Below are positions 18,901 to 28,013 of a stretch of DNA of 64,000 bases, one piece after another. How positions within the stretch are numbered: position 1 is the first letter of the stretch; each line of letters opens with the position of its first letter. Source of the stretch: Neotamlana laminarinivorans (lineage in GTDB: Bacteria > Bacteroidota > Bacteroidia > Flavobacteriales > Flavobacteriaceae); assembly GCF_020523925.1 (NCBI RefSeq), contig NZ_JAJAPW010000004.1, forward strand, positions 310,001 through 374,000, in the 5' to 3' direction. The notes under the pieces are model-generated. The model worked only from the letters and a program-made list of their open reading frames with translations. It made no database searches and had not been told where the DNA came from. Made by a program: the position numbers and the translations under genes.

Positions 18901-19649
18901 TCGGCTATGTGCTGTTTGATAAATTAGATGGATTTGCAGAAGTTGATGTTGTTGAAAATGCGCAAGCTTTATTTCAACAGAAAATAGATTCAGGAGAATT
19001 AACTGTTCCTAAAGGTATCAGCTATAAATTTACAGGTACTTATGAAAATCAGTTACGAGCAGAAAAAACGCTTTCAGTCGTCGTACCATTAGCACTTGCT
19101 ATTATTTTCTTGATTCTGTATTTCCAGTTCAAATCTGTTACTACTTCACTCATGGTTTTTACGGGAATAACGGTTGCATTTGCAGGTGGTTTTATAATGA
19201 TATGGTTGTACGGTCAAGATTGGTTTTTCAATTTCAGTTTGTTTGGAGAGAATATGCGAGACCTTTTCAATATGAAAACCATCAATTTAAGTGTAGCGGT
19301 TTGGGTAGGTTTTATAGCATTATTTGGTATTGCCACCGATGATGGTGTCGTTATGGCAACATACCTCACGCAAACTTTTGAGCGTGAAAAACCTTCTGAT
19401 AGAAAGAGCATTAGAACTTCCGCTTTACAGGCAGCCGAAAAACGTATTCGTCCATGTTTAATGACTACTGTAACTACCATTTTGGCGCTGTTACCAGTAT
19501 TGACATCCACAGGAAAAGGAAGTGATATTATGATACCTATGGCAATTCCAATATTTGGCGGAATGGTTATAGACATTACCTCTTACTTTATTGTACCAGT
19601 TTTATACAGCTGGAGAGAAGAGTTTAAATTGAAAAGAGCAAACAAATGA
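15921..19649 (+). CDS. cusA: CusA-type Cu(I)/Ag(I) RND efflux pump
   Basis: Heavy-metal RND permease of 1242 residues. The TM4 motif AIAIGTMVD430VGVILAEN is of the CusA (monovalent metal) type, not the DFG-DGA type of CzcA. LVMLQTGMRAPMGIKV matches the region carrying one of the CusA methionine ligands. After TM6, near residues 530-645, an extra hydrophobic block of about four helices makes it roughly 200 residues longer than E. coli CusA. The pump would export Cu(I) or Ag(I) from periplasm or cytoplasm through TolC. It overlaps the following TolC gene by four bases; the matching adaptor lies four genes further on. Confidence 0.92.
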   Translation: MLNKSIKFLIENKLVAVLLLVLFVGWGTVNAPFNWDTGFLPSNPVAVDAIPDIGENQQIVFTKWDGRSPQDIEDQITYPLTTSLLGIPGVKTIRSSSMFGFSSIYIIFEEDIEFYWSRSRILEKLNSLPSGLLPEGVNPALGPDATGLGQIFWYTLEGRDENGNVTGGWDLHELRSIQDYYVKYALSTASGVSEVASIGGYVQEYQVDVNPELMRQYNIGLNQIVKAVKSSNQDIGAQTLEINQAEYLVRGLGYVKSVEDIENAVVTSEDFTSIKIKDIGKVSLGPATRRGLLDKEGAEVVGGVVVARYGANPMEVINNVKAQIEELKGGLPTKVLADGRTSQLTVVPFYDRTELIEETLDTLNEALTLEILITILVIIVMVFNLRASILISGLLPVAVLMVFVTMKLFNVDANIVALSGIAIAIGTMVDVGVILAENMIRHLDDEKLRLREDGTELTTNEVVYNATAEVSGAILTAVLTTIISFVPVFTMIGAEGKLFRPLAFTKTMALSASLVIALFLIPPFAAYLFRKTSLKSSFKHIINGALIIAGIAIMVTGYWLGIILIAFGITGLLGVLGKLNKRNSNLVNIIISCTAIIFLLAEYWRPLGFDRSILVNLIFVAIICFGILGIFSIFRRYYGQILNWALANKLLFLIIPATVLVSGGWIMNNTGKEFMPSLNEGSFLLMPTSLPHSGVEENKRVLQQLDMAVGTIPEIETVVGKSGRTESALDPAPLSMYENMIQYKSEYMRNSKGKRQRYKVNDDGAFELKDGTFIANPNNSENTVFTKVEHTQLIKDDDGEFYRNWRPEINSPDDIWNEIVRVTKLPGVTSAPKLQPIETRLVMLQTGMRAPMGIKVKGQDLKQIEAFGLQLESLLKQAEGVKEQAVFADRIVGKPYLLIDIDREKIARYGVSIEDVQSVLKVAIGGMAITQTVEGRERYAVRVRYPRELRGNPEDIKGIYIPVEKGSPIPLSELATIRYEQGPQVIKSEDTFLVGYVLFDKLDGFAEVDVVENAQALFQQKIDSGELTVPKGISYKFTGTYENQLRAEKTLSVVVPLALAIIFLILYFQFKSVTTSLMVFTGITVAFAGGFIMIWLYGQDWFFNFSLFGENMRDLFNMKTINLSVAVWVGFIALFGIATDDGVVMATYLTQTFEREKPSDRKSIRTSALQAAEKRIRPCLMTTVTTILALLPVLTSTGKGSDIMIPMAIPIFGGMVIDITSYFIVPVLYSWREEFKLKRANK

Positions 19650-20863
19650 AAAGAATAATTTATACACTCATAGGTTTATTAACTTTTAGTGTTTCTAATG
19701 CACAAGAATTAGAAACACTTATTAGTGAAGCATTAAATAGCAATCCTGAAATTCAAAAGTTTGAATTACAGTATAGCATTGCTTCCGAAAAAGTGAATGA
19801 AGTAAATACATTACCTAATACCGAATTTGGAGTGGGTTACTTCGTAAGCGAACCAGAAACTCGAACAGGAGCGCAACGCTTTAAAGTATCTGCTAAACAA
19901 ATGTTGCCTTGGTTTGGAAATATAACTGCAAGAGAAAACTATGTGAGCGCTTTGGCAGATGCTAAATATGAGGACATTGTTATTGCTAAAAGAAAATTGA
20001 TGGCTTCGGTATCGCAATCCTATTACAATTTGTATGCTAATAAAGCAAAACAAGACGTATTAAGCGAGAATATTAAACTACTTAAAACTTACGAAATATT
20101 GGCTTTAACATCGGTTGAAGTTGGGAAAGCTTCAGCTGTAGATGTTTTACGATTACAAATGCGTCAAAACGAAATGCAACAATTAAAAGATGTTTTGAGT
20201 CAACAGTTTTTAGCGGAGCAAACTACTTTTAATAAGCTTTTAAATCGTGATAAGGATGTACAAGTTTCAGTAGTTATTGAGTTAATGATTCCTTCAGAAG
20301 ATTTTGAAATCAATTCTGAGAATTTAGCCCTTCATCCTGAATTACTGAAATTCGATAAACTCTATCAGTCGGTAGAGCAATTTGAATTATTAAACCAAAA
20401 AGAAAGTAGTCCAATGATTGGTTTCGGTTTAGATTATATCAATGTTGATAAACGTCCTAACATGGATTTTAGCGACAATGGAAAAGATATAATTATGCCA
20501 ATGGTGTCCCTATCAATTCCCATATTCAATAATAAGTACAAATCCCAAACCAAACAAAATGAGTTGCAACAGCAAGAGATTTTGGCACAAAAACAAGAGC
20601 GCACAAATACTTTAGAAACACTATTAGATAAAGCAGTAAACGATAAGGTTTCAGCAAGAATAAGTTATGCAACCCAAACGAAGAACTTAAAGCAAGCTAA
20701 AGATGCTGAAGAGATTCTTATTAAAAATTACGAAACAGGAACGATTGATTTTAATGACGTTTTGGACATACAAGAATTGCAATTGAAGTTTCAAATGAAT
20801 CAAATTGAGTCTGTTAAAACCTACTATGTACAAACCACAATTATTAATTATTTAATTCAGTAA
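19646..20863 (+). CDS. TolC-family outer membrane protein of the Cus system
   Basis: Outer-membrane channel of 405 residues: signal peptide (about 1-19, ending SNAQE), then two OEP-type helical repeats (for example NTEFGVGYFVSEPETRTGAQRF and MIGFGLDYINVDKRP beta segments). It overlaps cusA by four bases (ATGA), which indicates coupled translation, and lies three bases from the multicopper oxidase gene. It would play the CusC role for Cu(I)/Ag(I) efflux, although by length and sequence it is only a general TolC relative. Confidence 0.9.
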   Translation: MKRIIYTLIGLLTFSVSNAQELETLISEALNSNPEIQKFELQYSIASEKVNEVNTLPNTEFGVGYFVSEPETRTGAQRFKVSAKQMLPWFGNITARENYVSALADAKYEDIVIAKRKLMASVSQSYYNLYANKAKQDVLSENIKLLKTYEILALTSVEVGKASAVDVLRLQMRQNEMQQLKDVLSQQFLAEQTTFNKLLNRDKDVQVSVVIELMIPSEDFEINSENLALHPELLKFDKLYQSVEQFELLNQKESSPMIGFGLDYINVDKRPNMDFSDNGKDIIMPMVSLSIPIFNNKYKSQTKQNELQQQEILAQKQERTNTLETLLDKAVNDKVSARISYATQTKNLKQAKDAEEILIKNYETGTIDFNDVLDIQELQLKFQMNQIESVKTYYVQTTIINYLIQ

Positions 20864-20866
20864 AAA

Positions 20867-23209
20867 ATGAAAACAGTTAACACAATTATATTCTTATTCT
20901 TAACGTCAACTGTATTTGCCCAAGTCGGGACAAATGGAAATGACAGAAAAGAAGAAGGAAGAAACATAAAAGAATATAACCTCACTATAGAAGAAAATGA
21001 ATTAACGCTCGCAGGATTTACAGCCAATGGTATGACAATAAATGGGAGTGTACCTGGTCCTACATTAGAATTTAATGAAGGAGACCTTGCCATAATTAAT
21101 GTTACCAATAAAATGGATGAAGAAACCTCTGTGCATTGGCACGGGTTAATACTTCCTAATTTTTATGATGGTGTACCATATTTAACCACGCCACCAATAA
21201 AACCAAATACAACATTTCAATATAGAATTCCTATCAACCAATCTGGTACGTATTGGTATCACTCACATACTATGTTACAAGAGCAGAAAGGAGTTTACGG
21301 TTCAATAGTTATTCAGCCTAAAGAGAAAACATTGGAATATGACACAGATTTAGTCGTAGTACTTTCTGATTGGACAAATGAAAAACCAATGAGCGTATTG
21401 CGTAACCTTAAAAGAGGAAACGAGTGGTATCAAGTTAAAAAAGGTACAGCAGTTCCATTAAGCAGAGTTATAAAAGAAGGTGCATTAGGTGCGCAATTTA
21501 AGTTTTGGCGCGATAGAATGGAAGGCGCAGATATTGCAGATATTTATTACCCTGCATTTCTTTCTAATGGTAAAAAACTTGCAGAATATCCAAAGTTTAA
21601 ACCTGGAGAAAAAGTAAGACTTCGGTTTATCAACGCCTCTGCCTCAACTTATTATTGGATGGATTTTGGAGCAGGTAATGCTACAGTCGTTTCAAGTGAT
21701 GGTGTCGATGTCACACCAGTCAATAAAAGTAGGTTTCTCTTTGGTATAGCAGAAACCTATGATGTCATAGTTACGATACCAAACGGTACATTAGAAGTAA
21801 CTGCAACCGCACAAGATGGGTCGGGCTACACATCAATTCGTTTGGGTACTGGAAAACTTTTTCCTGCAACTGTAATAGATAGACCAGACAAAGTAGCAAT
21901 GATGAAGCAAATGGCAAAAATGGATATGAAAATGGGAGCACCTGCAATGGCAGGTAATCAAAAGAAAAATACACCTAAAGCTTTAATGGAAAAGTATGGA
22001 ATGAAGATGGATATGAAAGACGGCAGCATGAAAATGGAGATGAACAATATGATGTCGATGAAAGATGGTAAGATGAATGACCAAATGGATATGAAGATGA
22101 ATGAAAAGGATAAGATGGAAATGAAAAAAGACTTAATACCTATGAAACATGACATGTTTATGATGCAAAAAGATAGGACTTCGTTTGATTATGATGCACG
22201 TAAAACATATTTCAACTATGACTTTTTAGAGGCAAAAGAAAATACTACTTATAAGTCCGACATACCTATAAATGATATTTTACTTAATCTAACTGGTAAT
22301 ATGCAACGCTATGTATGGAGTATGAATGGTGTGCCATTATCCGAAACCGATAAAATTAAAATAAAAAGTGGAGAGGTTACAAGAATAACCTTAAATAACT
22401 TAACAATGATGCACCACCCAATGCATCTTCACGGTCACTATTTCAGGGTTATTAATGAAAACGGAGAACGCTCGCCATTAAAACATACGGTTAATGTGCC
22501 ACCAATGCAAAAAGTAGTTATTGAATTTTATAACGAAGAATATGGCGATTGGTTTTTTCATTGTCACGTATTATATCATATGATGGGTGGTATGGCAAGA
22601 GTATTTAGTTATGACACACCACGAGATGAAAGGATGGAAGCATATCCAGTTCAAAAACTCATCAATGAAACTGATCATTATTATTCTTGGGGAAGTGCTC
22701 GTGCAGGTTCAAATTTCACAGAATTAAACCTTATGTCCAGTAATATTAGAAATGAATTTAGTTTAAGAACCGAATTGGATTATAATAAAAATCTTGAAGC
22801 AGAAGTAAATTATAACCGATACTTAAATGATTGGGTACGTGTTTATGCAGGTTTAAACACCGAAACATCAACACCAGATTCTTATGACACGTTTAATACC
22901 GTAGGATTAGTTGGCGTTAAATATTTCACACCATATAGATTTAATGTAGATGTGAGTATGGACCATCAACTGCGTCCTAGAATTCGCTTAGATAGAGAGC
23001 TTCTACTTTTTCCAAGATTTTTTATAGAAGGCGAATATGAATATAGAGCTGACTTTGGTTGGGTCAATAATTTGGAGAATAATAATTCATACGAAGGCGA
23101 AACCCAATGGTTGGTTGGAGCCTCTTATATTTTATCACGAAATTTTTCAATTCAAGGAAACTATAACAACCGATATGGTTGGGGTGGCGGACTTTTGGTA
23201 AGATTTTAA
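20867..23209 (+). CDS. Multicopper oxidase (CopA type) fused to a CopB-like outer-membrane domain
   Basis: Periplasmic copper oxidase of 780 residues with a signal peptide (about 1-18). All four copper-binding motifs are present: H90-W-H92-G, W130-Y-H-S-H134, HPMH520LHGHYF near 517-526 and H565-C566-H567-x3-H571-x4-M576. A Met-rich stretch (about 345-440, many MDMKM units) resembles the copper-binding linkers of PcoA/CopA-type oxidases. After residue 610 come about 170 residues of alternating beta strands (VNYNRYLNDWVRVYAGL, IEGEYEYRADFGW) ending in Phe, like CopB outer-membrane proteins. The protein would oxidise Cu(I) to Cu(II) and may be tethered at the outer membrane by the extra domain. 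Confidence 0.88.
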   Translation: MKTVNTIIFLFLTSTVFAQVGTNGNDRKEEGRNIKEYNLTIEENELTLAGFTANGMTINGSVPGPTLEFNEGDLAIINVTNKMDEETSVHWHGLILPNFYDGVPYLTTPPIKPNTTFQYRIPINQSGTYWYHSHTMLQEQKGVYGSIVIQPKEKTLEYDTDLVVVLSDWTNEKPMSVLRNLKRGNEWYQVKKGTAVPLSRVIKEGALGAQFKFWRDRMEGADIADIYYPAFLSNGKKLAEYPKFKPGEKVRLRFINASASTYYWMDFGAGNATVVSSDGVDVTPVNKSRFLFGIAETYDVIVTIPNGTLEVTATAQDGSGYTSIRLGTGKLFPATVIDRPDKVAMMKQMAKMDMKMGAPAMAGNQKKNTPKALMEKYGMKMDMKDGSMKMEMNNMMSMKDGKMNDQMDMKMNEKDKMEMKKDLIPMKHDMFMMQKDRTSFDYDARKTYFNYDFLEAKENTTYKSDIPINDILLNLTGNMQRYVWSMNGVPLSETDKIKIKSGEVTRITLNNLTMMHHPMHLHGHYFRVINENGERSPLKHTVNVPPMQKVVIEFYNEEYGDWFFHCHVLYHMMGGMARVFSYDTPRDERMEAYPVQKLINETDHYYSWGSARAGSNFTELNLMSSNIRNEFSLRTELDYNKNLEAEVNYNRYLNDWVRVYAGLNTETSTPDSYDTFNTVGLVGVKYFTPYRFNVDVSMDHQLRPRIRLDRELLLFPRFFIEGEYEYRADFGWVNNLENNNSYEGETQWLVGASYILSRNFSIQGNYNNRYGWGGGLLVRF

Positions 23210-23224
23210 TTATAAAAGTAAACA

Positions 23225-25723
23225 ATGAAACATAAATATCACATACACGGAATGACTTGCAACGGTTGTCGCAGTCACGTAGAAGAAATATTTTCAAAAT
23301 TGGAAGGTGTTTCAAAGGCTTCTGTTGATTTAGAAAAAGCAGAAGCAACAATTGAAATGGAATCTCATATTCCAATAGAGAAGTTTCAAGAAGCTTTAAA
23401 AAAGGGTGGTGGAAAGTATAGTATTCACAAATCAGGAGAACACCTTCATACAAAAGTAGAAAAGGAAAAACAGCCAAAAGGTAAAGGCGCAGGTACATTT
23501 TATTGCCCAATGCATTGCGAAGGCGATAAGACCTATGATAAACCAGGCGATTGTCCTGTCTGCGGAATGGATTTAGTCGAAGAACAAAATCTGTCCACAG
23601 CTTCATCAGAACAATGGACATGCCCCATGCATCCAGAAATAATAAAAGATGAAGCAGGTGCTTGTCCTAAATGCGGAATGGATTTAGTACCAATGAAAGC
23701 AGATAGTTCAGCGGAAGAGAAGACCTATATAAAATTATTAAAGAAGTTTAAGATTGCAGTATTATTCACATTGCCAATTTTCTTAATTGCAATGAGTGAA
23801 ATGCTAACCAATAATCCATTGTATGACATCATGGAACAAAAATATTGGAATTGGATTCAGTTCGCATTATCCATTCCAGTTGTATTTTATGCTACTTGGA
23901 TGTTTTTTGAACGTGCCTGTAAAAGTATAAAAACTTGGAATCTCAATATGTTTACACTTATTGGAATAGGTGCTGGTGTAGCTTGGTTATTTAGTGTTTT
24001 TGGTATGTTATTTCCAGACATTTTTCCAAGTCAGTTCAAAACGGAATCTGGAGCAGTACACGTTTATTTTGAAGCAGCAACCGTTATCCTAACATTAGTG
24101 CTTTTAGGTCAACTTTTAGAAGCTCGTGCGCATAGTAAAACCAATTCAGCAGTAAAAGAATTATTAAAGTTAGCACCCAATAAAGCTATTAAAATAGTAG
24201 ATGGCGAAGATGTTGAAGTAACCATCGATGCTATTGAATTAAATGATATTCTAAAAGTAAAACCAGGCGATAAGATTCCTGTGGATGGTTCGATAACAAA
24301 AGGAGATACAACTATTGATGAGTCAATGATTACTGGAGAACCAATTCCCGTTAATAAAACAGTAAATGATAAAGTAAGTAGCGGAACAATAAACGGCAAC
24401 CAGTCTTTTTTTATGAAAGCTGAAAAAGTGGGGAGTGATACGTTACTCTCTCAAATCATCCACATGGTTAACAATGCCAGTAGGAGTCGTGCGCCAATTC
24501 AAAATTTAGCCGATAAAGTATCAGGTTATTTCGTGCCTGTTGTGGTCATTATCTCTTTACTAACTTTTGCGGTTTGGGCAATTTGGGGACCAGAACCAGT
24601 TTATGTTTATGCCTTTGTGAATGCTATTGCTGTTTTAATAATAGCTTGTCCTTGTGCATTGGGATTGGCAACACCCATGTCTGTAATGGTTGGTGTTGGT
24701 AAAGGTGCTCAAAATGGCGTATTGATTAAAAATGCTGAAGCACTTGAAAAAATGGATAAGGTTACTACACTAATCGTAGATAAGACAGGAACAATTACCG
24801 AAGGAAAACCAACGGTTGAAACAGTAGGTTCTTTTGATACTGATTTTAGCGAAAATGACATTCTGAAATATATTGTTTCGTTAAACAAAAACAGCGAACA
24901 TCCATTGGCAGAAGCTACCGTTAAATATGGAAAAGAACAAAACGCAGAAATTTTAAAATCCGAAGATTTTAGTGCCGTTACAGGTAAAGGTGTAGAAGCT
25001 ACTGTTAATAATAAAAAGGTGGCATTAGGAAATCCTAAGATGATGGATTATGCCAATGCTGAGATAACCTCGCAAATGGAGGAAGAAGCTAAAGTTTATC
25101 AAAAACAAGGGAAAACTGTTTCTTATTTATCAATAGATAAAAAGGTTACTGGTTATGTAGTAATAGGCGATAAAATTAAGGAAACTAGCGCCAAAGCCAT
25201 TAAAGAACTTCAAGACAAAGGTATTGAAGTCATCATGTTAACAGGCGATAATCACGACACAGCACAAGCAGTAGCAACAGAATTAAATCTTACAGATTTT
25301 AAAGCAAGTATGTTGCCTGAGGATAAACTCAAGGAAGTAGAGAAACTACAAGAAAAAGGAAGGGTTGTTGCTATGGCAGGCGATGGTATTAATGACGCAC
25401 CAGCACTTGCTAAAAGTGATGTAGGTGTCGCAATGGGTACAGGAACAGATGTAGCTATAGAAAGTGCCATGATAACCTTGGTAAAAGGCGATTTGCACGG
25501 TATTGTAAAAGCCAGAAATTTAAGCGATGCTGTAATGAAAAACATTAAACAGAATCTATTTTTTGCACTTATCTATAACACATTAGGTGTGCCGATTGCA
25601 GCAGGTGTTTTGTTCCCATTCTTCGGAATTTTACTATCGCCTATGATTGCAGCATTAGCCATGAGTTTTAGTTCGGTTTCAGTTATAGCCAACGCATTAA
25701 GATTAAGAACAATTAAAGTTTAA
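23225..25723 (+). CDS. copA: Copper-exporting P1B-type ATPase
   Basis: Inner-membrane Cu(I) pump of 832 residues. Order: HMA domain with GMTC12NGC15; two heavy-metal-binding ribbons (CPMH...CPVCGMDL near 93-118 and CPMHPE...CPKCGMDL near 134-160); transmembrane helices; TGE actuator (MITGEP); C475-P-C477 in TM6; phosphorylation motif D519KTGT; ATP-binding HP motif (SEHPLAEA); GDGIND hinge. The CPC and HMA residues fit P1B-1 copper ATPases. It lies 15 bases after the oxidase gene and passes copper to the periplasm for oxidation or efflux. Confidence 0.95.
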   Translation: MKHKYHIHGMTCNGCRSHVEEIFSKLEGVSKASVDLEKAEATIEMESHIPIEKFQEALKKGGGKYSIHKSGEHLHTKVEKEKQPKGKGAGTFYCPMHCEGDKTYDKPGDCPVCGMDLVEEQNLSTASSEQWTCPMHPEIIKDEAGACPKCGMDLVPMKADSSAEEKTYIKLLKKFKIAVLFTLPIFLIAMSEMLTNNPLYDIMEQKYWNWIQFALSIPVVFYATWMFFERACKSIKTWNLNMFTLIGIGAGVAWLFSVFGMLFPDIFPSQFKTESGAVHVYFEAATVILTLVLLGQLLEARAHSKTNSAVKELLKLAPNKAIKIVDGEDVEVTIDAIELNDILKVKPGDKIPVDGSITKGDTTIDESMITGEPIPVNKTVNDKVSSGTINGNQSFFMKAEKVGSDTLLSQIIHMVNNASRSRAPIQNLADKVSGYFVPVVVIISLLTFAVWAIWGPEPVYVYAFVNAIAVLIIACPCALGLATPMSVMVGVGKGAQNGVLIKNAEALEKMDKVTTLIVDKTGTITEGKPTVETVGSFDTDFSENDILKYIVSLNKNSEHPLAEATVKYGKEQNAEILKSEDFSAVTGKGVEATVNNKKVALGNPKMMDYANAEITSQMEEEAKVYQKQGKTVSYLSIDKKVTGYVVIGDKIKETSAKAIKELQDKGIEVIMLTGDNHDTAQAVATELNLTDFKASMLPEDKLKEVEKLQEKGRVVAMAGDGINDAPALAKSDVGVAMGTGTDVAIESAMITLVKGDLHGIVKARNLSDAVMKNIKQNLFFALIYNTLGVPIAAGVLFPFFGILLSPMIAALAMSFSSVSVIANALRLRTIKV

Positions 25724-25741
25724 CTATAAAATCAAATAATT

Positions 25742-26224
25742 ATGGAAAATTCAAATCAACACTCAAATAAAGGAAACTATAAAACATTTTTTTTAATGTT
25801 AGGGTTGTCATTTATAGCAATGTATATAACCATGTACTTAAATACCTATGCCATAGGCCATGTATATTTCAGCTTGACTCGCTTTTATATGGTTTGCTTA
25901 GGGATTTCAACGATGGCAGTTATTATGCTATTATTCATGCTGAAAATGTATAAAAACAAAAAGAAGAATATAGCAATACTTATAGGAAGCCTAGTGCTTT
26001 TTGTAAGTGCATTAGGATTAGTTAGAGCACAAGCACCAATTGTAGGAGATGTGCTTTGGTTAAAAGGGATGATTCCTCATCATTCTATTGCCATACTAAC
26101 AAGTGAACGAGCAGATATTCAAGACCCAGAAGTCAAAAAATTAGCAAATGCTATTATTGAAGCGCAACGTAAGGAAATAGAAGAAATGAAAGCAATGATA
26201 AAACGATTAGAAAATGAAAAATAA
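25742..26224 (+). CDS. DUF305-type membrane protein
   Basis: Protein of 160 residues with three hydrophobic segments (about 14-33, 44-66, 74-93) followed by a C-terminal DUF305-like helix pair: MIPHHSIAILTSERA then AIIEAQRKEIEEMKAMI. DUF305 proteins are often encoded in copper operons; the HH pair and Met residues may bind metal, but the role is not established. It ends 11 bases inside the CusB gene, which it overlaps, so it is part of the copper operon. Confidence 0.8.
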   Translation: MENSNQHSNKGNYKTFFLMLGLSFIAMYITMYLNTYAIGHVYFSLTRFYMVCLGISTMAVIMLLFMLKMYKNKKKNIAILIGSLVLFVSALGLVRAQAPIVGDVLWLKGMIPHHSIAILTSERADIQDPEVKKLANAIIEAQRKEIEEMKAMIKRLENEK

Positions 26225-27992
26225 TAAATTAGTCATTTACATAGGAATATTAGCAGTAGGACTTTTGTTAGGATGGTTTCTTTTTGGTAATTCATCTGCT
26301 AAAGAAACTGAACATAATCACGAAGCAACAATAGAAACCAACCAAATGTGGACGTGTTCTATGCATCCACAAATTATGCAACCAGAACCAAGCGATTGCC
26401 CAATTTGTGGAATGGATTTAATTCCTGCTGTAAGTGGAAGTGATGGATTATTAGCAGACCAATTCAAACTTACAGAAAACGCTTTGGCGTTGGCAAATAT
26501 TCAAACTTCAATTGTCAGCAATGATAAAACAGAAGATAATACCATTAAATTATCTGGAAAAATTGTAGAAAATGAAGAAGCTAATGCAGTCCAAGTCAGT
26601 TATTTTTCTGGAAGAATAGAACGTCTAAATGTGAGCTTTACAGGCGAAGAAGTTAGAAAAGGGCAGTTATTGGCAACTATCTATTCGCCAGAATTATATG
26701 CAGCGCAACAAGAACTCATCACAGCAGCTTCATTAAAGGAATCTCAACCTGCATTATACAAAGCTGTGCGTAACAAATTAAAATTGTGGAAGCTCTCTGA
26801 AAATCAAATTAATCAAATTGAAACTTCTGGTAAGGTTAAAGAAAACTTTCCGGTATATGCAACGGTTTCAGGTACGGTTTCAGATAAATTAGTCGAACAA
26901 GGCGATTATATTAAACTAGGTCAACCTATACTCAAAATAGCTAATCTAAACACGGTTTGGGCAAATTTTGATGTGTATGAAAATCAAATCGATTTATTTA
27001 AAAAAGGACAAGAAATTTCAGTCACTACCAATACTTATTCTAATAAAGAATTCAAAGCTAAAGTAGATTTTATAGACCCTGTTTTAGATACGAAAACAAG
27101 AACTGTGAAATTAAGAGCGGTGCTTAATAATAAACAGAATGTTTTTAAGCCAGGAATGTTTGTTGAAGGAAATATTAAAGGAATTTCTTCAAGTAACGAA
27201 CAAGTATTGACTATTCCATCTACAGCCGCTTTATGGACAGGAGAACGTTCAGTTGTCTATATAAAAACAGACCCTACTCAACCTGTTTTTGAAATGCGCA
27301 TTATTACATTAGGTAATCAAATTGGCGATAATTATGAGGTGTTAGAGGGTTTGAACAATGGCGATGAGATAGTAACAAATGGAACATTTACCGTAGATGC
27401 AGCAGCGCAATTACAAGGCAAAAAATCAATGATGAATAAAAAAGGTGGTAAAGTTACGACTGGTCATGAAGGACATCTTGGAATGGAAAATAATTCTTCC
27501 GTAAAAATTGAGAATCATTCTAATATGAATGAGAGAATAAAAATTTCGAAGGACTTTCAGAATCAATTGAAAGTCGTTTTTAATTATTATATCAAATTAA
27601 AAGATGCTTTGGTTAAAGATGATACTAATAACGTAATGACAGAATCAAAAAGACTATTGGGCAATTTATCTAAGGTTGATATGAAGCTATTAAAAGATAA
27701 AGAGGCTCATGGTCATTGGATGTCATTAGAAAAAGAAATAAAAGCATCGGCAACATCAATTTCAAACACATCAAATATTGAATCACAACGAAATCATTTT
27801 AAGCACCTCTCATCACATTTAATTAGTACGATTCAGACATTTGGTATCAATGAAAAAGTCTTTGTTGAGTTTTGCCCGATGGTAGACGATAACAATGGTG
27901 CATACTGGTTGAGCAGGGAAGAAAAAGTAGTCAACCCATATTTTGGTGGTGCGATGCTAACCTGTGGAGAAGTAAAACAAGTAATAGAATAA
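26214..27992 (+). CDS. cusB: CusB-type adaptor with metal-binding ribbon and DUF3347 tail
   Basis: Periplasmic adaptor of 592 residues. Order: membrane anchor (about 7-24); His-rich linker; heavy-metal-binding ribbon WTCSMHPQI...CPICGMDLIP (about 42-68); barrel-sandwich, hairpin and beta-barrel domains of the membrane-fusion fold (about 110-400); Gly/Met/His linker; and a DUF3347 helical domain (about 445-590) ending CPMVDDNNGAYWLSRE...NPYFGGAMLTCGEV. It would join CusA and TolC and deliver Cu(I). The same ribbon occurs twice in the CopA ATPase encoded two genes upstream, which suggests a shared metal hand-off motif. Confidence 0.9.
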   Translation: MKNNKLVIYIGILAVGLLLGWFLFGNSSAKETEHNHEATIETNQMWTCSMHPQIMQPEPSDCPICGMDLIPAVSGSDGLLADQFKLTENALALANIQTSIVSNDKTEDNTIKLSGKIVENEEANAVQVSYFSGRIERLNVSFTGEEVRKGQLLATIYSPELYAAQQELITAASLKESQPALYKAVRNKLKLWKLSENQINQIETSGKVKENFPVYATVSGTVSDKLVEQGDYIKLGQPILKIANLNTVWANFDVYENQIDLFKKGQEISVTTNTYSNKEFKAKVDFIDPVLDTKTRTVKLRAVLNNKQNVFKPGMFVEGNIKGISSSNEQVLTIPSTAALWTGERSVVYIKTDPTQPVFEMRIITLGNQIGDNYEVLEGLNNGDEIVTNGTFTVDAAAQLQGKKSMMNKKGGKVTTGHEGHLGMENNSSVKIENHSNMNERIKISKDFQNQLKVVFNYYIKLKDALVKDDTNNVMTESKRLLGNLSKVDMKLLKDKEAHGHWMSLEKEIKASATSISNTSNIESQRNHFKHLSSHLISTIQTFGINEKVFVEFCPMVDDNNGAYWLSREEKVVNPYFGGAMLTCGEVKQVIE

Positions 27993-28013
27993 TAACAATT
28001 AATTTTTAAAACA

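Noticed and set aside
23064-23621. 185-residue minus-strand frame
   Set aside because: Fully antisense to the oxidase and CopA genes, both with clear motifs; a shadow frame.
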